From Mycolicibacterium rhodesiae (lineage in GTDB: Bacteria > Actinomycetota > Actinomycetes > Mycobacteriales > Mycobacteriaceae): a stretch of 64,000 nt of DNA. The notes under the pieces were generated by a model. The model was not told the origin of the DNA. It did no database searches and saw only the letters and a program-made list of their open reading frames with translations. Below are positions 16,696-24,739 of this stretch, piece after piece. Made by a program: the position numbers and the translations under genes. The DNA lies in the NCBI RefSeq assembly GCF_002086695.1, contig NZ_MVIH01000004.1, positions 372,001 to 436,000 on the forward strand, read 5' to 3'. Position 1 is the stretch's first letter, and each line of letters begins with the position of its first letter.

Positions 16696-18378
16696 ATGAC
16701 AGCTCAGGAGTTCGACGTCGTCGTCGTCGGAAGCGGTGCTGCCGGCATGGTCGCCGCACTTACCGCCGCTCACCAGGGACTATCGACAGTCGTCGTCGAG
16801 AAGGCCGCGCACTTCGGCGGCTCGACCGCCCGCTCGGGTGGCGGCGTGTGGATCCCCAACAACGAGATCCTCAAGCGTGACGGGGTCACCGACACCAAAG
16901 AAGCCGCGCGTACTTATCTGCACTCGATCATCGGCGACGTGGTGGAACCCGAGCGCATCGACACCTACCTCGAACGCGGGCCGGAAATGCTGTCGTTCGT
17001 CCTCAAGCACACGCCGTTGAAGTTGTGCTGGGTGCCCGGGTACTCGGACTACTACCCGGAGGCGCCGGGCGGCCGCCCCGGCGGACGCTCGGTCGAGCCC
17101 AAGCCCTTCGACGCCAAGAAACTCGGCCCCGACGAGAAGTTCCTGGAGCCGGCGTACGGCAAGGTTCCGCTCAATGTCGTTGTGATGCAGCAGGATTACA
17201 TGCGTCTCAATCAGCTCAAGCGCCACCCCCGCGGCGTGTTGAGGAGCTTGAAGGTCGGCGCTCGCACCGTGTGGGCCAACGCACGCGGCAAGAACCTGGT
17301 CGGAATGGGCCGGGCGCTGATCGCCCCGATGCGGATCGGCCTGCGCGAGGCCGGTGTTCCCGTGCTGCTCAACACCGCGCTGACCGATCTGTACGTCGAG
17401 GACGGCGTGGTCCGCGGCATCTATGTCCGGGACACCACCGGACCGGAAGCGGCTGACCCGCAACTGATCCGCGCACGCCGGGGCGTCATCCTCGGCAGCG
17501 GTGGGTTCGAGCACAACGAGCAGATGCGGGTCAAGTATCAGCGCGCGCCGATCACCACCGAGTGGACGGTGGGGGCCGCGGCCAACACCGGCGACGGCAT
17601 CGTCGCCGCCGAAAAGCTCGGTGCGGCACTGGAATTGATGGAGGACGCCTGGTGGGGTCCGACCGTCCCGCTGGTCGGCTCGCCGTGGTTCGCGCTGTCG
17701 GAGCGCAACTCCCCCGGCTCGATCATCGTCAACCTGTCCGGCAAGCGCTTCATGAACGAGTCGATGCCCTACGTCGAGGCCTGCCACCACATGTACGGCG
17801 GCCAGTACGGTCAGGGCGCCGGTCCCGGCGAGAACGTCCCGGCATGGCTGGTATTCGACCAGCAGTACCGTGACCGCTACATCTTTGCCGGACTGCAACC
17901 GGGACAGCGCATTCCGAAGAAGTGGATGGAATCCGGCGTCATCGTCAAGGCCGACACCCTCGAGGAGCTGGCCAAGGTCACCGGACTGCCCGCGGACGCG
18001 TTCCTGGCGACCGTCGAGCGGTTCAACGGGTTCGCCCGCTCCGGTAAGGACGAAGACTTCCGCCGCGGTGAGAGCGCTTACGACCGCTATTACGGCGATC
18101 CGACCAACAAGCCCAACCCCAACCTCGGCGAGATCAAGCACGGGCCGTTCTACGCCGCCAAGATGGTGCCCGGCGACCTCGGCACCAAGGGTGGCGTCCG
18201 CACCGATGTGAACGGACGGGCTCTGCGCGACGACGGTTCGGTGATCGAAGGCCTGTACGCGGCCGGTAATGTCAGCTCGCCGGTGATGGGGCACACCTAT
18301 CCCGGCCCGGGCGGCACCATCGGACCCGCGATGGCGTTCGGGTACCTGGCGGCGTTGCACATTGCAGGGAAGGGCTGA
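16696..18378 (+). CDS. kstD: KstD, 3-ketosteroid-delta1-dehydrogenase
   Basis: A 560-residue flavoprotein that introduces the C1-C2 double bond into 3-ketosteroids, a step needed with KshA to open ring B. The FAD-binding motif GSGAAG (12-17) opens the Rossmann domain. GGSTARSGGGVWIPNN (about 41-56) and the C-terminal GNVSSPVMGHTYPGPGGTIG segment are conserved KstD elements. Start ATG 16696 has no ribosome-binding site but is fixed by the family N-terminus. The downstream chsH3 start follows two bases after the stop. Confidence 0.94.
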   Translation: MTAQEFDVVVVGSGAAGMVAALTAAHQGLSTVVVEKAAHFGGSTARSGGGVWIPNNEILKRDGVTDTKEAARTYLHSIIGDVVEPERIDTYLERGPEMLSFVLKHTPLKLCWVPGYSDYYPEAPGGRPGGRSVEPKPFDAKKLGPDEKFLEPAYGKVPLNVVVMQQDYMRLNQLKRHPRGVLRSLKVGARTVWANARGKNLVGMGRALIAPMRIGLREAGVPVLLNTALTDLYVEDGVVRGIYVRDTTGPEAADPQLIRARRGVILGSGGFEHNEQMRVKYQRAPITTEWTVGAAANTGDGIVAAEKLGAALELMEDAWWGPTVPLVGSPWFALSERNSPGSIIVNLSGKRFMNESMPYVEACHHMYGGQYGQGAGPGENVPAWLVFDQQYRDRYIFAGLQPGQRIPKKWMESGVIVKADTLEELAKVTGLPADAFLATVERFNGFARSGKDEDFRRGESAYDRYYGDPTNKPNPNLGEIKHGPFYAAKMVPGDLGTKGGVRTDVNGRALRDDGSVIEGLYAAGNVSSPVMGHTYPGPGGTIGPAMAFGYLAALHIAGKG

Positions 18379-18379
18379 C

Positions 18380-19240
18380 ATGCCGATCGATCTGTCCGTC
18401 GCGCTCGGCGCCGAACTTGAGCCCGTCGAGTTCTCGTGGACGAGCAGCGATGTGCAGCTCTATCAGCTCGGCCTCGGCGCGGGCGCCGATCCGATGGATC
18501 CCAAGGAGTTGCGCTACCTGGTGGATCGCACCCCGCAGGTGTTGCCCACCTTCGGCAATGTGGCGGCCAGCTTCCACATGACCGAGCCGCCCGAGGTGAA
18601 GTTCCCCGGCATCGAGATCGAGCTGAGCAAGGTGTTGCATGCCAGCGAGGCGGTGACGGTGCCGGCTCCGCTGCCGCCGAGTGGCACCGCGCGTTCGGTG
18701 CAGCGGTTCACCGAGATCTGGGACAAGGGTAAGGCGGCGGTCATCGTCAGCGAGACGACGGTGACCGATCCCGACGGCACACTGTTGTGGACCACCAAGC
18801 GGTCGATCTTCGCCCGCGGTGAAGGTGGTTTCGGTGGCGAGCGCGGCCCGTCGACGTCGGTGGCCGCGCCCGATCGCGCGCCGGACTACGAGATCTCGGT
18901 TCCGGTGCTGCCGCAGCAGGCGCTGCTGTACCGGCTCTGCGGTGACCGCAACCCACTGCATTCCGATCCCGAATTCGCTGCGGCGGCCGGCTTTCCGAAG
19001 CCGATCCTGCACGGACTGTGCACCTACGGCATGACGTGCAAGGCGCTGGTGGACACACTGCTCGATGCCGACGTCTCGGCCGTGCAGACCTACGGTGCCC
19101 GGTTCGCCGGGGTCGTCTACCCGGGCGAGACCATCAAGGTCAACGTGTGGAAGGACGACGGCCGCTACATCGGTGTGGTCACCGCTCCGGGCCGCGAGGA
19201 CGCCGTCGTGCTCTCCGACGTCGAGCTCATTCCGGTCTGA
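18380..19240 (+). CDS. chsH3: Steroid side-chain enoyl-CoA hydratase, MaoC/hydratase-2 type (ChsH3, Rv3538-like)
   Basis: A 286-residue double-hotdog protein. The hydratase-2 motif is YRLCGDRNPLHSDPEFAAAA, with catalytic Asp189 and His194. ATG 18380 gives the same length as the M. tuberculosis protein; an in-frame codon 18 bases earlier overlaps kstD. It lies directly after kstD and is likely co-transcribed. Family knowledge places this enzyme in beta-oxidation of the C26 steroid side chain; older annotation calls it Hsd4B-like although no dehydrogenase domain is present. Confidence 0.87.
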   Translation: MPIDLSVALGAELEPVEFSWTSSDVQLYQLGLGAGADPMDPKELRYLVDRTPQVLPTFGNVAASFHMTEPPEVKFPGIEIELSKVLHASEAVTVPAPLPPSGTARSVQRFTEIWDKGKAAVIVSETTVTDPDGTLLWTTKRSIFARGEGGFGGERGPSTSVAAPDRAPDYEISVPVLPQQALLYRLCGDRNPLHSDPEFAAAAGFPKPILHGLCTYGMTCKALVDTLLDADVSAVQTYGARFAGVVYPGETIKVNVWKDDGRYIGVVTAPGREDAVVLSDVELIPV

Positions 19241-19403
19241 GTTTTCCCGCCCGGTCCCGTACCGATCGCACGCGGTCGGCGGTCCAGATTACGAAGTGGT
19301 GTGATTTGGACGTCAAATTTACGCATAGGTCAGACTTTCAGCTGGCTCCAAGGTAGGAACTTAGGCAAAGCAAACTTTGGTGCTTCCGCGAAAGGACTTT
19401 CCT

Positions 19404-20036
19404 ATGAAGATTGCCCCCACCAAGACCGTCGGCCTCGTCGGCGCAGCCCTGCTCGTGGGCGTCGCCGCAGTCGGCTGTGGTAGCGACGACAAGGGGTCCG
19501 AATCGTCGTCGTCATCGTCGTCCGCCGCGTCGAGCTCCGCCACCTCGTCGGCCGCCGCATCGGAGACCACCAGCGCCGCCGCCGCCCCGGCCGGTGACTA
19601 CAGCAAACTGCTGCTGAAGGCCTCTGACATCGATCCGAGCTTCGTGGCCAGCGATCCGCAGATCAATCCCAATGGTCTGAACGGCGTCGTCCAGTCGATG
19701 ACGAACCCCGGCAAGAACGAAACCATCGTCTTCGCGATCGTGGTGAGCGAGGATGCCGCCGGCGCTCTCAAGGCCTTGGACTCCGCGAAGGCCGAGCTGC
19801 CCAAGGAAGTTGACGGCGCACCGAAGCCCGCCGATGTCGGCGACGGGGGCAACGGCATCATCGCCACCGGCAAGTCACCGGACGGCACGAAGGCGATCAC
19901 CGAGGTGTACTTCACCCAGGGCAAGTCGCTGGTGAACATCGAATTCTCCAGTGAGCCCAACGATCCCGTGCTGGACGAGACCGCGCTGGCCATCGCCAAG
20001 ATGCAGGACACCCAGGTCAAGAACAACCTGACCTAA
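19404..20036 (+). CDS. Small secreted lipoprotein, Ser/Ala-rich linker
   Basis: A 210-residue probable lipoprotein. The signal peptide ends in lipobox AAVGC with the lipidated Cys25; start 19404 follows an AAAGGA ribosome site. A serine/alanine/threonine linker (about 33-65) leads to a globular domain of about 145 residues starting GDYSKLLLKASDIDPSFV. This resembles mycobacterial cell-envelope lipoproteins of unknown function. It occupies the place where M. tuberculosis carries a PPE gene between the chsH3 and ltp2 loci. A 163-bp upstream gap contains no gene. Confidence 0.8.
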   Translation: MKIAPTKTVGLVGAALLVGVAAVGCGSDDKGSESSSSSSSAASSSATSSAAASETTSAAAAPAGDYSKLLLKASDIDPSFVASDPQINPNGLNGVVQSMTNPGKNETIVFAIVVSEDAAGALKALDSAKAELPKEVDGAPKPADVGDGGNGIIATGKSPDGTKAITEVYFTQGKSLVNIEFSSEPNDPVLDETALAIAKMQDTQVKNNLT

Positions 20037-20047
20037 AGCTCGAAGCT

Positions 20048-20108
20048 CGACAGTAACGCCACGGCGGGAGATCCACGGATGCTCCGCCGTGGCGTTACTG
20101 TCGGCGCG
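20048..20108. repeat. 61-bp hairpin repeat, copy 1 (downstream side of the DUF559 gene)
   Basis: Left arm CGACAGTAACGCCACGGCGG (20048-20067) and right arm CCGCCGTGGCGTTACTGTCG (20084-20103) are perfect 20-bp reverse complements around a 16-nt loop, followed by GCGCG. A second 61-bp copy at 20972-21032 matches at 53 of 61 positions by eye. The TAA stop of the DUF559 gene lies inside the right arm. It could act as a terminator between convergent genes, but the duplication suggests more. Confidence 0.85.
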
Positions 20109-20937
20109 CCAAAGCCGCTGCCACTCGGCGCCTGACGGTGCCCGCAGTGTCCTCAGACGTGAAACGTACGACGAGCCAACCCAATTCGGCGAGGTCTTCA
20201 AAGCGACGAATGTCCCTGTCGCGCTGGCGACGATCAACGCGGTGGTGGGCGCCTTCGTATTCGAACGCGATCTTGAGGTCTTCATAACCCATATCGAGCT
20301 CGGCGATCAAAACGCCGTACTCGTTGCGCACCGGAATCTGGGTTTGCGGTCTGGGGAAACCGGCCCGAACTATCACCAGCCGCAGCCATGTCTCCCTGGG
20401 TGATTCCGCGCCCGGGTCGACCAGGTCGAGAGCGGCACGGGCTCGGACGATTCCTCGCCGGCCTTGATGGCGCTCTGCCAAGAGCTCGATGTCGGCAACC
20501 TTCAGGCGCGTCGCACGTGCCAACGCGTCGACAGCCGCAATCGCCATGTCCGTCGGATACCAGCACAACAGGTCCAGGGCGGTCCGGGTCGGGACCGTGA
20601 CGACCATGCCTTCGCGCCGGCAGATCTCGTCGGCCTCGATACTGCAGCCGCGCGCACGCACACCTTGGGTCGCCCGGTGGTTGGTGTCGGCGATCTCCGC
20701 GGGTCGTCTCTTGTCGATCCATCTGGCGCCGTGGACAGCAGACGCCGAGAACCCGACGAGCACGCCCCGTCTGCGCGATCGCAACCAGCAGGCCTTGGCC
20801 CGCAGCACCGGACTGAGCTCGGTGCCCACCGGGATGTAGATGTCCTGATGGATCGCGCGGAACTTGGTTCGCAGTTCGTGGCGCGTCAGGCGGCAGCCTG
20901 CGAGCGCTTCACTCCCGACGAACGGCTCATCCTCCAT
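20095..20937 (-). CDS. DUF559 / Vsr-like putative endonuclease with N-terminal AbiEi-type winged helix
   Basis: A 280-residue two-domain protein. The N-terminal part (about 1-130) resembles the AbiEi-type winged-helix and linker region seen in actinobacterial 'type IV TA' proteins. The C-terminal part (about 175-275) fits a restriction-endonuclease-like DUF559 core, with E182 (SPRETW), D215 (AELDMGY), E226/E228 (FEYEGAHH) and H231/H232 as possible active-site residues. It is bracketed by two 61-bp hairpin repeats, one of which contains its stop codon. Members are abundant in mycobacteria and their role (defence, repair or mobility) is unproven. Confidence 0.78.
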   Translation of the reverse strand: MEDEPFVGSEALAGCRLTRHELRTKFRAIHQDIYIPVGTELSPVLRAKACWLRSRRRGVLVGFSASAVHGARWIDKRRPAEIADTNHRATQGVRARGCSIEADEICRREGMVVTVPTRTALDLLCWYPTDMAIAAVDALARATRLKVADIELLAERHQGRRGIVRARAALDLVDPGAESPRETWLRLVIVRAGFPRPQTQIPVRNEYGVLIAELDMGYEDLKIAFEYEGAHHRVDRRQRDRDIRRFEDLAELGWLVVRFTSEDTAGTVRRRVAAALARRQ

Positions 20938-20971
20938 GCCCGGAGTGTGCCGCCGCCCACCGACAAGACCA

Positions 20972-21032
20972 CGACAGTAACGCCACGGCGGCAGATCAAC
21001 CGATTGCTCGCCCTGGCGTTACTGTCGGCGCG
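20972..21032. repeat. 61-bp hairpin repeat, copy 2 (upstream side of the DUF559 gene)
   Basis: The left arm CGACAGTAACGCCACGGCGG is identical to copy 1, and the last 19 bases TGGCGTTACTGTCGGCGCG are also identical. The centre differs (8 mismatches in 61), so only the outer 14 bases pair perfectly here. It lies 34 bases upstream of the DUF559 start and five bases before the ltp2 stop codon, in the same orientation as copy 1. Confidence 0.85.
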
Positions 21033-21037
21033 AAACC

Positions 21038-22204
21038 CTAGCCCAGGATGATGCCCGACGTCGGGACGCCGGTGCCTGCGGTGACGAGCACGTGCTCGAC
21101 GTTGTCCACCTGGTTCACCGACGTGCCGCGCAGCTGGCGCACACCTTCGGCGATGCCGTTCATGCCGTGGATGTAGGCCTCGCCGAGCTGACCGCCGTGG
21201 GTGTTGATCGGCAGCCGTCCGCCGATCTCCAGCGCACCGTCCTTGACGAAGTCCTTGGCGTCACCCGGCTCGCAGAAACCCAACTCCTCCAACTGAATCA
21301 ACGTGAAGGGGGTGAAGTGGTCGTAGAGGATCGCGGTCTGGATGTCGGCCGGCGTCAGCCCCGACTGCGCCCACATCTGCTTGCCAACCAGACCCATCTC
21401 GGGCAGCCCGAGTTCGGGCCGGTAGTAGCTCGTCATGGAGTACTGATTCGGGCTCGACCCCTGCGCGGCCGCCTCGATGATGGCCGGCCGGTGCTTGAGA
21501 TCCTTGGCACGCTCGGCCGAGACGATCACCAGGGCGACACCACCATCGGTCTCCTGGCAGCAGTCCAGCAGCCGCAGCGGCTCGGCGATCCACCGCGAAT
21601 TCTGGTGATCCTCGATGGTGATCGGCTTTTCGTAGAAGTACGCCTTCGGATTATTGGCCGCATGCTTACGGTCCGCGACCGACACGGCGCCGAAATCACG
21701 GCTGGTCGCACCGGAGTAGTGCATGTAACGCTGGGCGATCATCGCGACCTGCGCGGCCGGCGTCGAGAGCCCGTGCGGGTATGAGAACGAGTTGTCCACG
21801 CCGGTGGAGTCCGCGTTCTCGACCAGCCGCATCTGCACCTGACCGAACCGCATGCCGGAGCGTTCATTGAAAGCCCGATATGCCACAACGCAATCCGCGA
21901 CACCGGTGGCCACCGCGATCGCCGCCTGCTGGACGGTGGCACATGCCGCACCGCCGCCGTGGTGGATCTTGGAGAAGAACTTCAGATCGCCGATACCGGT
22001 GGCCCGCGCGATGGCGACCTCGGTGTTGGAGTCCATCGTGAACGTGGTCATACCGTCGACGTCGGCGGGAGTCAGACCCGCGTCGTCGAGGGCGTCCAGC
22101 ACGGCCTCCGAGGCCAGCCGCAACTCACTGCGGCCGGAGTTCTTCGAGAAGTCGGTGGCGCCGATGCCGACGATCGCGGCCTTGCCGCTCAGTTCGCCCG
22201 GCAT
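21038..22204 (-). CDS. ltp2: Ltp2, steroid side-chain retro-aldolase (thiolase fold)
   Basis: A 388-residue thiolase-fold protein that, with the DUF35 domain of ChsH2, cleaves 17-hydroxy-3-oxo-4-pregnene-20-carboxyl-CoA to androstenedione and propionyl-CoA. GGGAACATVQQAAIAVATG and the NTHGGQLGEAYIHGMNG region are family features, whereas the normal thiolase C-terminal cysteine is absent, consistent with aldolase rather than thiolase chemistry. Its ATG overlaps the chsH1 stop by one base. It ends the operon cyp125-chsE1-chsE2-chsH2-chsH1-ltp2. Confidence 0.93.
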   Translation of the reverse strand: MPGELSGKAAIVGIGATDFSKNSGRSELRLASEAVLDALDDAGLTPADVDGMTTFTMDSNTEVAIARATGIGDLKFFSKIHHGGGAACATVQQAAIAVATGVADCVVAYRAFNERSGMRFGQVQMRLVENADSTGVDNSFSYPHGLSTPAAQVAMIAQRYMHYSGATSRDFGAVSVADRKHAANNPKAYFYEKPITIEDHQNSRWIAEPLRLLDCCQETDGGVALVIVSAERAKDLKHRPAIIEAAAQGSSPNQYSMTSYYRPELGLPEMGLVGKQMWAQSGLTPADIQTAILYDHFTPFTLIQLEELGFCEPGDAKDFVKDGALEIGGRLPINTHGGQLGEAYIHGMNGIAEGVRQLRGTSVNQVDNVEHVLVTAGTGVPTSGIILG

Positions 22205-22605
22205 TACGCGGCGCCGATCGTCAGCGTGGCGGTGGCGATCACATGATCACCAAGACTGTTGCTGCCAACGATTTTCAGCGTGATCAAACCGTCCTCCACT
22301 GCAGTGACCTCACCCGAGAACGTCACCGTGTCATAGGCGTACCACGGCACGCCCAGGCGCAGACCGATCGACTTGATGACGGCGGTCGGGCCTGCCCAAT
22401 CGGTGATGAACCGCTGCACCAGACCGGTGTCGGTGAGGATGTTGACGAAGATGTCCTTTGAGCCCTTGGCCTGCGCCTTGTCCCGGTCGTGATGCACATC
22501 CTGGTAGTCCCGGGTGGCAATCGCCGTCGAGACGATGAACGTCGGGTCGCCGTAGAACTTCAGCTCCGGCAGCTTGGTGCCGACTTCGATTGCAGGCGCG
22601 CTCAT
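22204..22605 (-). CDS. chsH1: ChsH1, MaoC subunit of steroid enoyl-CoA hydratase
   Basis: A 133-residue single-hotdog MaoC protein that forms the hydratase with ChsH2, acting on 3-oxo-4,17-pregnadiene-20-carboxyl-CoA. Candidate catalytic residues D33 and H38 (TRDYQDVHHD) have the spacing of the characterised enzyme. Start 22605 (MSAPAIEVGTKLPELKFYG) overlaps the chsH2 stop as ATGA. A longer in-frame extension upstream lies inside chsH2 and is not protein-like. Its stop overlaps the ltp2 start. Confidence 0.93.
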   Translation of the reverse strand: MSAPAIEVGTKLPELKFYGDPTFIVSTAIATRDYQDVHHDRDKAQAKGSKDIFVNILTDTGLVQRFITDWAGPTAVIKSIGLRLGVPWYAYDTVTFSGEVTAVEDGLITLKIVGSNSLGDHVIATATLTIGAA

Positions 22606-23579
22606 TTGGCCGGCTCCCACGCATAGTTGGTCCACGCCGGCCCCACATCGTTGGCCGGGAAGTCGATATACATTGCGCGGACGGGCATTCCGATCTTCAC
22701 GGTCGAGGGATCGACGTTGCGCAGCTCGCCGAGCATCCGCACACCTTCCTCGAGCTCGACGAGCGCGATCACGAAGGGCAGAGTCCGCCCGGGCACCTTC
22801 GGCGCATGGTGCACCACGAAGCTGAAGACGGTGCCGTTGCCGCTGGCGACGACGTAATCGGTCTCCTGCTCCTTGTCCAGCCACAACGCCGGAACCGGCG
22901 GGTGGACCAGTGTTCCGTCGCCGCGCTTCTGGATGCGCAGTTCATGCGCGTTGACGCCATCCCAGAAGAACTTGGTGTCCTTCGACGACGCCGGACGCAT
23001 CGCGGAATCGGCGTCGAGGTCATCCGGTACCGCTGATGAGGTAGCGGGGGCCGCCTCCGATTTGTCGGCAGGGATGAACTTCATGATGCGCCACATCATC
23101 TCGGCGACATCCTCGTCACCGACCGACCAGGTGATGGTCTGGGTGATGAAGAACGCCTCGCCCAGAGCGGTCCGCTTCGGGCCGACGACATCGGTCAGCT
23201 CGGCGGCGACACTGACCTCTTCGCCGGGCCGCAGGTAGCGGTGGTAGGTCTGCTCACAGTTGGTCGCGACGACGCCGATATAGCCTGCCTCGTCGAACAA
23301 TTCGATGATCTTGCCCAGCGGGTCGTCGTCCGGCCGGACGCCGCCCAGACCCATCATCGTCCACACCTGGATCATCGCCGGCGGGGCGACCAGACCGGGA
23401 TGGCCTGCCGCCTTGGCGGCAGCCTCGTCGACGTAGATCGGGTTCTTGTCCCCGATCGCGTCGAGCCAGTGGTCGATCATCGGCTGGTTGACCGGATGCC
23501 TGCCGACCCGCGGCTTGCTCTTGCCCTCAGCCTTGACCCGCTCGGCAGCGGCCTTGATGTCCTCGACCGAGGCGCTCAC
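22602..23579 (-). CDS. chsH2: ChsH2, MaoC-DUF35 fusion subunit
   Basis: A 325-residue protein. The N-terminal hotdog MaoC domain (about 20-175, starting near HPVNQPMIDHWLDAIGDKNP) pairs with ChsH1. The C-terminal DUF35/OB domain (about 195-310, with FFWDGVNAHELRIQKRGDG) partners Ltp2 for retro-aldol cleavage. DUF35 proteins often have a CxxC zinc ribbon; here the linker is SSKDTKFFWDG without the cysteines, a zinc-free variant. Both ends overlap neighbouring genes by four bases. Confidence 0.92.
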   Translation of the reverse strand: MSASVEDIKAAAERVKAEGKSKPRVGRHPVNQPMIDHWLDAIGDKNPIYVDEAAAKAAGHPGLVAPPAMIQVWTMMGLGGVRPDDDPLGKIIELFDEAGYIGVVATNCEQTYHRYLRPGEEVSVAAELTDVVGPKRTALGEAFFITQTITWSVGDEDVAEMMWRIMKFIPADKSEAAPATSSAVPDDLDADSAMRPASSKDTKFFWDGVNAHELRIQKRGDGTLVHPPVPALWLDKEQETDYVVASGNGTVFSFVVHHAPKVPGRTLPFVIALVELEEGVRMLGELRNVDPSTVKIGMPVRAMYIDFPANDVGPAWTNYAWEPAK

Positions 23580-24739
23580 CGCGGAACCCTCGGCACCTTC
23601 AGACCCGCAGCCGCAATCATCTCGCGCATGACCTCGTTCACTCCGCCACCGAAGGTGATCACCAAATTGCGTTTTGTCTGGCTGTCCAGCCAGTCCATCA
23701 GCTCGGCAGTCTCCGGGTCAGCCGGATTGCCGTGTGCAGCAACGATTTCCTCGGCAAGCCGGCCCGCATACTGGATGCGCTCGGTGCCGAAGACCTTGGT
23801 GGCGGCCGCATCAGCGACGTCGATGTCCTCGCCCGACGCCGCGACCTGCCAATTGAGCAACTCGTTGATGCGCCACATGGCCTTGAGCTCGCCCAGCGAG
23901 CGCTTCACGTCCGCGTGATCGAGCGGAGTGTCTCCGCTGCTGCCCGGCTTCGAGGCCCACGCATGAACCTTGTCGTAGAGCGCCGCGAACCGTCCGGCCG
24001 GTCCGAGCATGACCCGCTCGTTGTTGAGCTGGGTGGTGATCAGCCGCCATCCGCCGTTCTCTTCACCGACGAGCATGTCGGCGGGCACCCGCACGTCGTT
24101 GTAATACGTGGCGTTGGTGTGGTGGGCGCCGTCGGACAAGATGACCGGCGTCCAGGAGTAACCCGGATCCTTGGTGTCCACGATCAGGATCGAAATGCCC
24201 TTGTGCTTCACGGCTTCCGGATCGGTGCGGCAGGCCAGCCAGACGTAATCGGCATCGTGCCCGCCGGTGGTCCACATCTTCTGGCCGTTGACGATGTACT
24301 CGTCGCCCTGCTTGACCGCGGAGGTCCGCAGTGACGCCAGGTCGGTGCCGGCCTCCGGTTCGCTGTAGCCGATCGCGAAGTGCACCTCGCCGGCCAGGAT
24401 CGCCGGCAGGAACTTCTTCTTTTGCGCTTCGGTTCCGTACTGCTGCAACGTCGGTCCAACGGTCTGCAGCGTGACCGCGGGCAGCGGCACATCGGCACGC
24501 TGGGCCTCGTTGACGAAGATCGACTGCTCGATGGGGCCGTAGCCCAGGCCGCCGTACTCCTTGGGCCAGCCAACGCCCAGCTTGCCGTCGGAACCCATCC
24601 GCTTGATGATCGCGCGGTAGGCCTCGTTGTGCCGGTCGGACTCCATCGCCTGGGCTTCCTCAGGCGAGATGAGATTCGAAAAGTATTCCCGCAGTTCAGC
24701 TTGCAGCTGCTTCTGCTCCGGAGTCAGCTCGATGAACAT
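23576..24739 (-). CDS. chsE2: ChsE2 (FadE29), acyl-CoA dehydrogenase subunit
   Basis: A 387-residue acyl-CoA dehydrogenase. It forms an alpha2beta2 enzyme with ChsE1 that oxidises 3-oxo-4-pregnene-20-carboxyl-CoA, the last side-chain cycle. IGYSEPEAGTDLASLRTSA (about 130-148) and the MWTTGGHDADYVWLACRT region supply flavin and substrate contacts. A helical C-terminus ends at FGGGVNEVMREMIAAAGLKVPR. It overlaps chsH2 by four bases, and its ATG follows directly after the chsE1 stop with no gap. Confidence 0.92.
   Translation of the reverse strand: MFIELTPEQKQLQAELREYFSNLISPEEAQAMESDRHNEAYRAIIKRMGSDGKLGVGWPKEYGGLGYGPIEQSIFVNEAQRADVPLPAVTLQTVGPTLQQYGTEAQKKKFLPAILAGEVHFAIGYSEPEAGTDLASLRTSAVKQGDEYIVNGQKMWTTGGHDADYVWLACRTDPEAVKHKGISILIVDTKDPGYSWTPVILSDGAHHTNATYYNDVRVPADMLVGEENGGWRLITTQLNNERVMLGPAGRFAALYDKVHAWASKPGSSGDTPLDHADVKRSLGELKAMWRINELLNWQVAASGEDIDVADAAATKVFGTERIQYAGRLAEEIVAAHGNPADPETAELMDWLDSQTKRNLVITFGGGVNEVMREMIAAAGLKVPRVPR

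Noticed and set aside
16780-18381. A 533-residue minus-strand open frame opposite kstD
   Set aside because: It exactly shadows kstD, has no family motifs and shows the Arg/Gly/His/Val-rich composition typical of antisense frames in high-GC DNA.
20048-21032. CRISPR array or integron attC sites for the hairpin repeats
   Set aside because: Only two copies exist, 863 bp of unique coding sequence lies between them, and no cas or integrase gene is near.
20048-21032. Insertion sequence with terminal repeats
   Set aside because: The two repeats are in direct, not inverted, orientation; no transposase motif or target duplication was found.
22606-22884. N-terminal extension of ChsH1 upstream of 22605
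   Set aside because: The in-frame region lies within chsH2, is Arg-rich and would add 93 residues to a family of about 130 residues.
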